Positions 1 to 5,879 of a stretch of DNA of 5,879 nucleotides are shown in pieces. The stretch is from assembly GCA_013695405.1 (NCBI GenBank), contig JACDAO010000535.1:1-5879 (forward strand), written 5' to 3'. This DNA comes from Acidobacteriota bacterium (lineage in GTDB: Bacteria > Acidobacteriota > Vicinamibacteria > Vicinamibacterales > Vicinamibacteraceae). The position numbers were made by a program, and so were the translations under genes. Below the pieces are notes generated by a model. The model made no database searches. It was not told the origin of the DNA and saw only the letters and a list, made by a program, of their open reading frames with translations. Within the stretch, counting starts at the first letter, position 1. Each line of letters opens with the position of its first letter.

Positions 1-272
1 CGCCCGAGCCGGTTGCGGTCGATGCCTCGCTGGCGACGGCTTTCGCGGCGATCCTCGCCGAGGAGCGGGGCGAGGGGCAGGCCGCCGTCGGCCCGGCGTC
101 GTCGACGGTCGCGCCGGGCGTCAGCGACGTGTTCATCGAGGAGGTCGCCCGCCGGGTGGTGCAGCGACTGACCGACAAGGTTCTGCGCGAGGAGGTCACC
201 GCTCGTGTCCTCGATGTCGCGGAACGGCTGATCTCGGCCGAAATCGAGCGGATCAAGACTGGCACCCGCTAG
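1..272 (+). CDS. 3' end of an unidentified protein with a helical C-terminal tail (partial)
   Basis: The reading frame is open from base 3 to a TAG at 270-272, giving the last 89 residues of a protein whose start lies outside the window. Residues 1-20 are Ala-rich, followed by a low-complexity Gly/Ala/Pro/Ser linker to about residue 40. From about residue 41 to 85 there is a continuous charged amphipathic helix containing EEVARRVVQRL and VAERLISAEIERIK. From memory, similar tails (pattern ERL-x3-EIERIK) close acidobacterial and deltaproteobacterial proteins that begin with a response-regulator receiver domain or zinc ribbon. That identity is inference, since no such domain is visible here. 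The gene ends 64 bases before valS and is probably transcribed separately, because a promoter-like sequence lies between them. The coding call is fairly sure from codon usage (third positions mostly G/C) and a clean stop. The function is unknown. Confidence 0.7.
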   Translation, partial: PEPVAVDASLATAFAAILAEERGEGQAAVGPASSTVAPGVSDVFIEEVARRVVQRLTDKVLREEVTARVLDVAERLISAEIERIKTGTR

Positions 273-301
273 TGGGACGGAGCCCCGCTGCGGCACGCCC
301 C

Positions 302-330
302 TTGCGGCCCGGCGTTCGCCCCCCTACGAT
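302..330 (+). promoter_or_regulatory. Candidate sigma70-type promoter for the valS operon
   Basis: A TTGCGG hexamer at 302-307 (4 of 6 matches to TTGACA) and a TACGAT hexamer at 325-330 (4 of 6 matches to TATAAT, with the key TA and final T present) are separated by exactly 17 bases. This sits in the only intergenic gap of the window. Transcription would be expected to begin 6-7 bases after the -10 element, at about 337, which is the first possible valS start codon. No Shine-Dalgarno sequence is well placed ahead of that codon. The prediction rests only on hexamers and spacing. In such GC-rich DNA an A/T-containing -10 stands out, but chance is not excluded. Confidence 0.45.
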
Positions 331-336
331 CAGCAG

Positions 337-2949
337 GTGATGTCAGAGGCGTCCAGCCAACCCCGATCGTTCGACGTTCCAGAAAAACCCGCCCTCGAAG
401 GTCTCGAAGCCAAATGGCAGCCGCGCTGGGAGCAGCAGGGCGTCTACCGCTTCGACCGGACGCGCGCCCGCGCCGACGTCTTCTCGATCGACACGCCGCC
501 GCCGACGGTCAGTGGCTCGCTGCACGTCGGTCACGTCTTCTCCTACACCCACACCGACATCATCGCGCGCTACAAGCGGATGCGTGGCCTGGCCGTGTTC
601 TACCCGATGGGCTGGGACGACAACGGCCTGCCGACCGAGCGCCGGGTGCAGAACTACTACGGGGTGCGGTGCGATCCGTCGCTGGCCTACGACCCCTCGT
701 TCGAACCACCGGTCACGCCCGGCAAGGCGCCGATCTCGGTCTCGCGACCGAACTTCATCGAGTTGTGCACGCGCCTGACCGAACAGGACGAGCAGGCCTT
801 CGAGCACCTGTGGCAGCACCTCGGCCTGTCGGTCGACTGGTCGATGACCTACGCGACCATCGGCCGCCGCGCCCAGCGCATCTCGCAGCTGGCGTTCCTG
901 CGCCTGCTGGCGCGCGGCCAGGCCTACCAGCTCGAGGCCCCGACGCTGTGGGACGTCGACTTCAAGACCGCGGTCGCGCAGGCCGAACTCGAGGACCGCG
1001 AGGTGCCCGGCGCGTACCATCGGATCCGCTTCGCGCGCGCCGACGGCGACGGCGTCGTCGAGATCGACACCACCCGCCCCGAGCTGATCCCGGCCTGCGT
1101 CGCACTGGTCGCGCATCCTGACGACGCCCGCTACCAGCCGCTGTTCGGCACCGAGGTATTGACGCCCCTGTTCGGGGTCCGCGTCCCGATCCGGCCGCAT
1201 CCGCTGGCCGACCCCGAAAAGGGGACCGGCATCGCGATGATCTGCACCTTCGGCGATCTGACCGACGTCATCTGGTGGCGCGAGCTGTCGCTGCCGGTGC
1301 GGTCGATCCTCGAAGTCAACGGGACGCTGCGATCGATCGCCTGGGGTGGCGAGACCTGGCCGACCGACGACCCGGCGGCCGCCGAGGCCCACTACGCGCC
1401 CCTGATCGGACGAGGCGTGACCCAGGCCCGGACCCGGCTGGTCGAGCAGCTGCAGGCGTCCGGCGATCTGGTTGGCGAGGTCCGCCCGATTACCCACGCG
1501 GTCAAGTTCTACGAGAAGGGTGACCGCCCGCTCGAGATCGTCACCAGCCGCCAGTGGTTCATCCGCACCATGGATCAACGTGAGGCGCTGATCGGCCGCG
1601 GCCGCGCGATCGAGTGGCACCCGCCATACATGCGCGCTCGCTTCGAGAACTGGGTCGACGGCCTGAACGGCGACTGGTGCATCTCGCGCCAGCGATTCTT
1701 CGGCGTGCCGTTCCCGCTGTGGTACCCGCTCGGCCCCGATGGCGGCGTCGATCACGCACACCCCCTGTTGCCCACCGAGGCGCAGCTGCCGATCGATCCG
1801 TCGACCGACGTCCCGGCCGGCTACGACGCGTCGCAGCGCGACGTGCCCGGGGGCTTCAGCGGCGACCCCGACGTGATGGACACCTGGGCGACCTCGTCGC
1901 TGACGCCACAGATTGCCGCGGCATGGGGCGAGGACGACGATCTGTTCGCACGAGTCTTCCCGATGGACGTGCGGCCGCAAGCGCACGACATCATCCGCAC
2001 CTGGTTGTTCTCCACGGTGCTGCGTGCGCATCTCGAGCAGGACACGCTGCCGTGGACCCATGCGGCCATCTCCGGCTGGGTGCTCGACCCCGACCGTAAG
2101 AAGATGTCCAAGTCCAAGGGCAATGTGGTCACGCCGCTCGGGCTGCTCGAGGAGCACGGCTCGGATGCGGTCCGCTACTGGGCGGCCAGCGGACGTCCCG
2201 GCGCCGACACCGCGTTCGACACCGGGCAGATGCGCGTCGGGCGTCGCCTGGCGATCAAGATCCTCAACGCGGCGCGGTTCGCGCTGGCGCGCGCCGAACC
2301 ACTCGGCGCCATCACCGTCCCGGTCGATCGCGGCCTGCTGACCCGGCTGGCGGCGCTGGTCACCGAGGTCACCGACGATCTCGAAGGCTACGGCTACACC
2401 CGCGCGCTCGAGCGCACCGAGACCTTCTTCTGGGACTTCTGCGACAACTACCTCGAACTGGTCAAGGCGCGCCGCTATGGTGACCTCGGCGTCGCGGGTG
2501 CCGCGTCGGCCAACGCCGCGATGCTGGTGGTGCTCGAGACCCTGCTGCCGCTGTTCGCGCCGTTCCTGCCCTACGTCACCGAGGAAGTGTGGTCGTGGTG
2601 GCAGGAGGGCTCGGTTCACCGCGCGGCCTGGCCGACGGCAGGGGCCGTGCTCGCGCCGATCGGCGGACAACCCGACCCGGCAGGCCACGCGGCCCTGCAG
2701 ATGGCCACCTGGGCACTCGGCGAGATCCGGCGCGCCAAGTCCGAAGCGAGCAAGCCGCTGCGCACGCCGGTCGTCGACTTCACAATCGCTGCGTCGGCCG
2801 ACGACCTGGCGGCGTTCGAGGCGGCACGCGCGGATGTCGTCGCGTCCGGGTACGTGCAGCAGGTTCAGGCCAGCGTCGCTGACGGGCGCAGTGCGGTCGT
2901 CGTGCTCGGCGTCGAGCAGGACGTCGCTTCGAGGGAGACACGCGCGTGA
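337..2949 (+). CDS. valS: Valine--tRNA ligase (ValRS), archaeal/actinobacterial-like type
   Basis: This cytoplasmic class I aminoacyl-tRNA synthetase charges tRNA-Val with valine using ATP and edits mischarged threonine. It has 870 residues if started at GTG 337; ATG 340 is one codon further in, and the choice is unresolved. The HIGH motif is HVGH at 63-66 and the KMSKS motif is exact at 589-593, followed by KGNVV. The inserted editing (CP1) domain shows TTRPE at 245-249 and GTG at 296-298. The anticodon-binding helical domain spans about 640-795 and includes DFCDNYLE at 700-707. A short alpha/beta tail follows (about 797-866), in place of the long C-terminal coiled coil of standard bacterial ValRS. 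The block MGWDDNGLPTERRVQ (91-105) and CTFGD (303-307) replace the GTDHAG-type and AHD-type sequences of E. coli-like enzymes; from memory they are typical of archaeal, rickettsial and many actinobacterial ValRS. All key motifs are intact. It is the first gene of an overlapping five-gene run, and its stop overlaps the nadC start by 4 bases. Confidence 0.97.
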   Translation: MMSEASSQPRSFDVPEKPALEGLEAKWQPRWEQQGVYRFDRTRARADVFSIDTPPPTVSGSLHVGHVFSYTHTDIIARYKRMRGLAVFYPMGWDDNGLPTERRVQNYYGVRCDPSLAYDPSFEPPVTPGKAPISVSRPNFIELCTRLTEQDEQAFEHLWQHLGLSVDWSMTYATIGRRAQRISQLAFLRLLARGQAYQLEAPTLWDVDFKTAVAQAELEDREVPGAYHRIRFARADGDGVVEIDTTRPELIPACVALVAHPDDARYQPLFGTEVLTPLFGVRVPIRPHPLADPEKGTGIAMICTFGDLTDVIWWRELSLPVRSILEVNGTLRSIAWGGETWPTDDPAAAEAHYAPLIGRGVTQARTRLVEQLQASGDLVGEVRPITHAVKFYEKGDRPLEIVTSRQWFIRTMDQREALIGRGRAIEWHPPYMRARFENWVDGLNGDWCISRQRFFGVPFPLWYPLGPDGGVDHAHPLLPTEAQLPIDPSTDVPAGYDASQRDVPGGFSGDPDVMDTWATSSLTPQIAAAWGEDDDLFARVFPMDVRPQAHDIIRTWLFSTVLRAHLEQDTLPWTHAAISGWVLDPDRKKMSKSKGNVVTPLGLLEEHGSDAVRYWAASGRPGADTAFDTGQMRVGRRLAIKILNAARFALARAEPLGAITVPVDRGLLTRLAALVTEVTDDLEGYGYTRALERTETFFWDFCDNYLELVKARRYGDLGVAGAASANAAMLVVLETLLPLFAPFLPYVTEEVWSWWQEGSVHRAAWPTAGAVLAPIGGQPDPAGHAALQMATWALGEIRRAKSEASKPLRTPVVDFTIAASADDLAAFEAARADVVASGYVQQVQASVADGRSAVVVLGVEQDVASRETRA
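2932..2937 (+). promoter_or_regulatory. Ribosome binding site for nadC
   Basis: AGGGAG lies inside the end of valS, 8 bases before the GTG at 2946. It supports that overlapping GTG as the nadC start. Confidence 0.7.
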
Positions 2950-3803
2950 CCCTGCCGGTCCTGCCGCTGGACAAGGCGCTCTACCGGGAACTGGTCCGTC
3001 GCGCGCTGGCCGAGGATCTCGGCTGGGGCGATGCCACCACCGAAGGGACGATCGACGAGCACCAGCGCGGTCACGGGCGCCTGCTCGCCAAGCAGGATTG
3101 CGTGGTCGCCGGCCTCGACGTCGCCGAGGAAGCGTTCCTGCAACTCGATCCGGGGGCCGTGGTGACGCGGCACCACCAGGACGGCGCCTGGTGCCCGGCT
3201 GGCACGCTGGTGGCCGAAGTGACCGGCCGCGCCCGTGCGCTGCTGACCGCCGAGCGCGCCGCGCTCAACTTCATGCAACGGCTCTCCGGCATCGCCACGC
3301 TGACCCGCAGCTACGTCGCGGCCGCGGCCGGATCTCGTCTGGTCATCCTCGACACCCGCAAGACGACGCCGACCCTGCGCGTGCTCGAGAAGTACGCCGT
3401 CCGTGCCGGTGGCGGCACCAATCATCGCTTCGCCCTCGACGACGGGATTCTGATCAAGGACAACCACATCGCCCTGGCCGGCGGCGTGATCGAGGCGCTG
3501 ACCCGGATGCGCAGTGTCGGCCAGGACATGGTCATCGAAGTCGAAGTGCGGACGCTGGACGAACTCGATGCGGCCCTGGCCTTCGGCGCGACGCGCGTGC
3601 TGATGGACAACATGGACGTGGCGACCCTGGCCGATGCGGTGCGGCGCGCCACAGGGCGCGCGCAGATCGAGGTCTCGGGAGGCGTCACCGTCGACCGGGT
3701 GGCGGCGATTGCCGCGGCCGGCGTCGACTTCGTGTCGGTAGGTGCCTTGACGCACTCGGCGGCGTCGATTGACCTCAGCTTCAAGATCGCTGCCGCGCCG
3801 TGA
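2946..3803 (+). CDS. nadC: Nicotinate-nucleotide diphosphorylase (carboxylating), quinolinate phosphoribosyltransferase
   Basis: NadC converts quinolinate and PRPP to nicotinate mononucleotide, CO2 and pyrophosphate, the step where de novo NAD synthesis joins the pyridine nucleotide route. At 285 residues it is the usual family length. An N-terminal alpha/beta sandwich (about 1-115) is followed by the open alpha/beta barrel. Visible motifs are LNFMQRLSGIAT (107-118), LDTRKTTP (135-142), GGGTNHR (155-161), IKDNHI (170-175), MDNM (220-223) and VSGGV (243-247), with SVGALTHS (264-271) in the phosphate-binding region. Active-site residues known in the family fall at R104, R138, K139, H160, R161, K171, E200 and D221, so the enzyme should be active. 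The GTG start overlaps the valS stop as GTGA and has a good ribosome binding site. nadA and nadB, often adjacent in other genomes, are not in this window. The stop overlaps the next start in the same GTGA manner. Confidence 0.97.
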   Translation: MTLPVLPLDKALYRELVRRALAEDLGWGDATTEGTIDEHQRGHGRLLAKQDCVVAGLDVAEEAFLQLDPGAVVTRHHQDGAWCPAGTLVAEVTGRARALLTAERAALNFMQRLSGIATLTRSYVAAAAGSRLVILDTRKTTPTLRVLEKYAVRAGGGTNHRFALDDGILIKDNHIALAGGVIEALTRMRSVGQDMVIEVEVRTLDELDAALAFGATRVLMDNMDVATLADAVRRATGRAQIEVSGGVTVDRVAAIAAAGVDFVSVGALTHSAASIDLSFKIAAAP

Positions 3804-4669
3804 CGCTCGATCCAGCTGGCTGGCTCGCCGCCGTGCGCGAAGGCGTGGCCGCCGCGGCACCGCGGGCGGGCGTATTCGCCGACGCGGTCACCGCGCTGCT
3901 CGACACCGGCTCCACCAATGACGACGTCGCACGACTGGCGTGGTCGGGTGCGCCCGAAGGCACCACCGTGATTGCCCGGCTGCAGTCGGCGGGCCGGGGC
4001 CGACGCGGTGCGACATGGCATTCGCCGGCGGGCGGGCTGTACCTGTCGAGCCTGTTGCGCCCGGATTGCTGGCCATCGCTGCAGTCCGACGCGACCTCGC
4101 CAGCGAGTTCGCTGATCACCCTGATGGCTGGCGTGGCCGTCGCCCAGGCGGTGCGCGACGTGTCGCTGACGGCGGTCGAACTGAAGTGGCCCAACGACGT
4201 GATGGTGCGCCCGCGATCCGGCGAGGGCTGGCGCAAGCTGGCCGGGATCCTCGCCGAAGGCGCCAGCGACGGGCAGACGATGCGCAGCGTGGTGCTGGGC
4301 ATCGGGCTCAATCTCACCGCGGTGCCGGAGGCGCCGGGCGACGTGCGCGTGCGGATGATCTCGCTGTCCGAGGCGGCGGGCATGCCGGTCTCGCTGGCCG
4401 ACATGCTGCGCGCGCTGCTGGTCCGGCTGCGCGCCGGCCGTGACGCCCTGGCGGACGGGGCCGAGGCGATGATCCGCGCGCAGTGGCTGGCGCTGGCGCC
4501 GTCGGCCAATGGGACGTCGGTCGATTGGGAACAGGATGGGCGGGTACGGCACGGCGTGACGTCAGGTATCGACCAGCGCGGCGCCCTGCAGGTGCGCCTG
4601 GCGGACGCCATCGTCGCCGTCCACGGGGGCGCGGTCCGCTGGCAGCCTGACGCGCAGGAGGTGTCGTGA
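3800..4669 (+). CDS. birA: Biotin--[acetyl-CoA-carboxylase] ligase, monofunctional (no HTH domain)
   Basis: This biotin protein ligase activates biotin to biotinyl-5'-AMP and attaches it to the acceptor lysine of biotin carboxyl carrier proteins such as acetyl-CoA carboxylase AccB. It has 289 residues. After a short leader come GSTND (37-41), the adenylate-binding GRGRRG (65-70) inside an SAGRGRRGATWHSP run, GGLYLSSLLRP (78-88), KWPNDV (129-134) with the biotin-contacting lysine K129, KLAGILAEG (146-154) and GIGLNL (167-172). A C-terminal SH3-like domain occupies about 235-283. The N-terminal winged-helix DNA-binding domain of E. coli-type BirA is absent: only 36 residues precede GSTND. It should therefore not act as a repressor of biotin genes, and the birA symbol refers to the ligase function only. 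The GTG start at 3800 overlaps nadC by 4 bases. No strong Shine-Dalgarno sequence precedes it, so re-initiation after nadC is likely. Confidence 0.94.
   Translation: MTLDPAGWLAAVREGVAAAAPRAGVFADAVTALLDTGSTNDDVARLAWSGAPEGTTVIARLQSAGRGRRGATWHSPAGGLYLSSLLRPDCWPSLQSDATSPASSLITLMAGVAVAQAVRDVSLTAVELKWPNDVMVRPRSGEGWRKLAGILAEGASDGQTMRSVVLGIGLNLTAVPEAPGDVRVRMISLSEAAGMPVSLADMLRALLVRLRAGRDALADGAEAMIRAQWLALAPSANGTSVDWEQDGRVRHGVTSGIDQRGALQVRLADAIVAVHGGAVRWQPDAQEVS
4656..4661 (+). promoter_or_regulatory. Ribosome binding site for the unknown gene after birA
   Basis: A perfect AGGAGG lies at the end of birA, only 4 bases before the GTG at 4666. It is the strongest Shine-Dalgarno sequence in the window. It supports the GTG start, although the spacing is shorter than usual. 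Confidence 0.7.
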
Positions 4670-5427
4670 GCGCGACCGGTGCGGCCCAGGACGGCCCGGT
4701 CGACATCGGCGCATTCTGCCGCGACGTCGAGGCGCACCTGTGCCGGGTCAACGGGGGCCATCTGGTGCGCATCGTCGGGCCCTCGTTCGAACTGGTGGCG
4801 CGCTGGGCCCGCGAGGGCGTGCCGTTGCGCGTGGTCGAGCACGGCGTCGAGCGGACCGTCGCCCGCCTGACGGCGCGCGGACCGCGGCGGCGGCCGGTCA
4901 GGATCGAGTTCTGCGAGCACGACGTCCGCGACGCCTACCAGCAGTGGCGTCGTGCGGTCGGCGTCCACGTGCGGGTGCATGCGACGTCATCGCATCCGGA
5001 GGAGCCGTTCAGCGCCGATCCGGTCTCGACGTCGAAAGCTCCGCCGCTGCCCAGGCACATCGAGCGCGTCCTGCTGCGCCTGTCGTCGGCCAGGGCGACG
5101 CGGGAGCTGCCGCCGCCGCTGCAGCAGGCGATCGACGAGGCGATCGGCCGGATCGATCAGGCGCTCGACGCCTCGCGGGGCGCCCGCGGTCCGGCCCGGC
5201 AGGCGGTGGTCGACCAGTTGCGCGAGATCGAGGCGGCCCTGACGCTGGCGGCGATGGTCGCGTTGCCCGCCGCCGACCAGCAGCGTTTGCGTGCACAGAC
5301 CAGCGACGAACTCGTGATGTATCGCAGCCAGCTGCCCGCCGACGCCTACCGCGCGGCCGAACAGGCGCTGCTGGGGCAATTGGCGCGGCGCCATTTCGTG
5401 TTGCCGCAGGTGGGGATCGATGGCTGA
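4666..5427 (+). CDS. Protein of unknown function, possibly a conserved acidobacterial family
   Basis: I do not recognise a named domain in this 253-residue protein. The N-terminal part (about 12-100) looks folded. It contains CRVNGGHLVRIVGPSFELV (26-44), a W-A-x-x-G-V-P-L segment (47-54) and GPRRRPVRIEFCEHDV (72-87), ending in WRRAVG (94-99). The W...G(I/V)PL...V..G(I/V) arrangement at 47-61 is reminiscent of helix-turn-helix-like segments, a weak inference. A Pro/Ser-rich linker follows (about 107-128), then a mainly helical C-terminal half (130-245) rich in Ala, Arg and Glu. No signal peptide or membrane segment is seen, so it is probably cytoplasmic. Cysteines at 18, 26 and 83 do not form an obvious metal motif. 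The GTG start overlaps birA as GTGA behind AGGAGG, and the end overlaps the RNA methyltransferase by 8 bases. Tight coupling to that gene suggests a link to RNA or translation, but this is only context. From memory, similar proteins occur in Acidobacteriota. Confidence 0.85.
   Translation: MSATGAAQDGPVDIGAFCRDVEAHLCRVNGGHLVRIVGPSFELVARWAREGVPLRVVEHGVERTVARLTARGPRRRPVRIEFCEHDVRDAYQQWRRAVGVHVRVHATSSHPEEPFSADPVSTSKAPPLPRHIERVLLRLSSARATRELPPPLQQAIDEAIGRIDQALDASRGARGPARQAVVDQLREIEAALTLAAMVALPAADQQRLRAQTSDELVMYRSQLPADAYRAAEQALLGQLARRHFVLPQVGIDG
5408..5413 (+). promoter_or_regulatory. Ribosome binding site for the RNA methyltransferase gene
   Basis: AGGTGG lies 6 bases before the ATG at 5420, within the end of the preceding gene. 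It decides the start of the partial gene in favour of 5420. Confidence 0.65.
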
Positions 5428-5879
5428 TGCCGAGACGGTGATGCTCACCCTGGAGAAGCCGGTGGCCGGGGGCCGGTCGCTGGCGCGTCTTGACGGCCAG
5501 ATTCTCCTGGTCAGCGGCGGGATTCCTGGCGAGCGCGTGCGCGCCGTGATCGAGCGGCGCGGCAAGGGGGTGGCGTTCGCGCGGGTCGTCGAAGTCGAAG
5601 ACGGCTCCGCCGACCGGATTACGCCGGCGGTGGACCCGGGCTGCGGCGGGCTGGCCTTCGCGCACGTCCGCCACGACCGACAGCTGACGCTCAAGCGAGA
5701 AATCGTGCAGGACGCCCTGGTGCGGATCGCGCGGCTGGCGGATGCGCCGCCGATCGCGGTGGTCGCCTCACCCGAGCACGGCTGGCGGTCGCGGGCGCGC
5801 CTGCACGTCAAGGAGGGAGCGGTCGGCTACTTCAAGGAAGGCACGCACGAGTTGTGCGACGCGGGCCCGTCGGCACACC
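5420..5879 (+). CDS. TrmA/RlmD-family class I SAM-dependent RNA uridine methyltransferase, N-terminal part (partial)
   Basis: The first 153 residues are present and the frame stays open to the window edge. Residues 7-69 form a TRAM domain, an RNA-binding beta barrel, with the signatures EKPVAGGRSLARLDG (12-26), IPGERV (35-40) and a closing DRITP (65-69). This is followed by DPGCGGLAFAHV (72-83), then Q88 and K92 in the Q-x3-K helix after the cysteine cluster. WRSRARLHV (122-130) and GYFKEGTHELCD (136-147) begin the central domain. The family methylates C5 of uridine in tRNA or 23S rRNA; the site cannot be told from this fragment. The SAM-binding motifs and catalytic cysteine would lie beyond the edge. 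In RlmD-type enzymes this region carries a C-x5-C-x2-C [4Fe-4S] motif. Here only C75 remains (V71 and L78 are near the other positions), with one later cysteine at C146. Start ATG 5420 has a good ribosome binding site and overlaps the previous gene by 8 bases. Confidence 0.88.
   Translation, partial: MADAETVMLTLEKPVAGGRSLARLDGQILLVSGGIPGERVRAVIERRGKGVAFARVVEVEDGSADRITPAVDPGCGGLAFAHVRHDRQLTLKREIVQDALVRIARLADAPPIAVVASPEHGWRSRARLHVKEGAVGYFKEGTHELCDAGPSAH

Noticed and set aside
273..301. A possible terminator for the upstream gene (GGG...CCC and CCG...CGG short repeats).
   Set aside because: The stems are only about 3 base pairs and no T-run follows, so an intrinsic terminator is not supported.
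273..336. A T-box or other tRNA-sensing leader ahead of valS.
   Set aside because: The gap is only 64 bases, with no specifier stem or T-box-like sequence.
1329..1340. A perfect 12-base palindrome GCGATCGATCGC inside valS.
   Set aside because: It is coding sequence in a genome rich in GATC/CGATCG words. It is a single copy with no flanking symmetry, so it is most likely chance.
343..2688. A 781-codon open frame on the minus strand opposite valS.
   Set aside because: Long antisense frames are expected in GC-rich genes. Its translation is Arg/Gly-rich with no recognisable motif, and the opposite strand encodes an intact ValRS.
2477..3772. A 431-codon plus-strand frame spanning the valS-nadC junction.
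   Set aside because: It is an out-of-frame shadow. Its translation is Arg/Pro/Ser-rich low complexity, while the valS and nadC frames carry complete family motifs.
2865..4980. Overlapping minus-strand frames opposite nadC, birA and the unknown gene (2865-3860, 3422-4552, 3781-4980).
   Set aside because: They have shadow-type composition and no motifs, and they are fully covered by confident plus-strand genes.
4987..5811. A 274-codon minus-strand frame opposite the end of the unknown gene and the methyltransferase start.
   Set aside because: The plus strand here shows a clear TRAM domain with a good ribosome binding site. The minus-strand translation has no recognisable pattern.

Overview
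This is a very GC-rich (about 70% by eye) bacterial window, packed with genes that all lie on the + strand. I read six genes. They are the 3' end of an unidentified protein with a helical tail (1-272), a complete valyl-tRNA synthetase (valS, 337-2949), a complete quinolinate phosphoribosyltransferase (nadC, 2946-3803), a complete biotin protein ligase without a DNA-binding domain (birA type, 3800-4669), a conserved-looking protein of unknown function (4666-5427), and the 5' part of a TrmA/RlmD-family RNA uridine methyltransferase that runs off the window (5420-5879). No RNA genes, insertion sequences, CRISPR repeats or convincing terminators were seen.

Organism: high GC, frequent GTG starts and long antisense open frames fit a high-GC bacterium. 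From memory, the helical C-terminus of the first protein, the unknown protein with its N-G-G-H / R-R-R-P-V-R-I-E-F-C-E blocks, and the order valS-nadC-birA resemble Acidobacteriota, perhaps Vicinamibacteria. That is inference. An actinobacterium is the main alternative, because the ValRS is of the kind also seen there.

Layout: the only non-coding gap is 273-336. It holds a good sigma70-like promoter candidate whose expected transcription start falls on or next to the valS start codon, so valS may be read from a leaderless or nearly leaderless mRNA. From valS onward every gene overlaps the next. Three junctions are 4-base GTGA overlaps and one is an 8-base overlap, so the five genes look like one translationally coupled operon continuing past the right edge.

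How the genes work together: the operon mixes translation (tRNA charging, RNA uridine methylation) with cofactor supply (NAD from quinolinate, biotin attachment to carboxylases). It reads as a housekeeping operon, not a defence or mobile system, and I see no clear undescribed system. The points most worth a second look are the possible leaderless valS promoter, the archaeal/actinobacterial-type ValRS, the unknown coupled protein, and the depleted iron-sulfur cysteines in the RNA methyltransferase.
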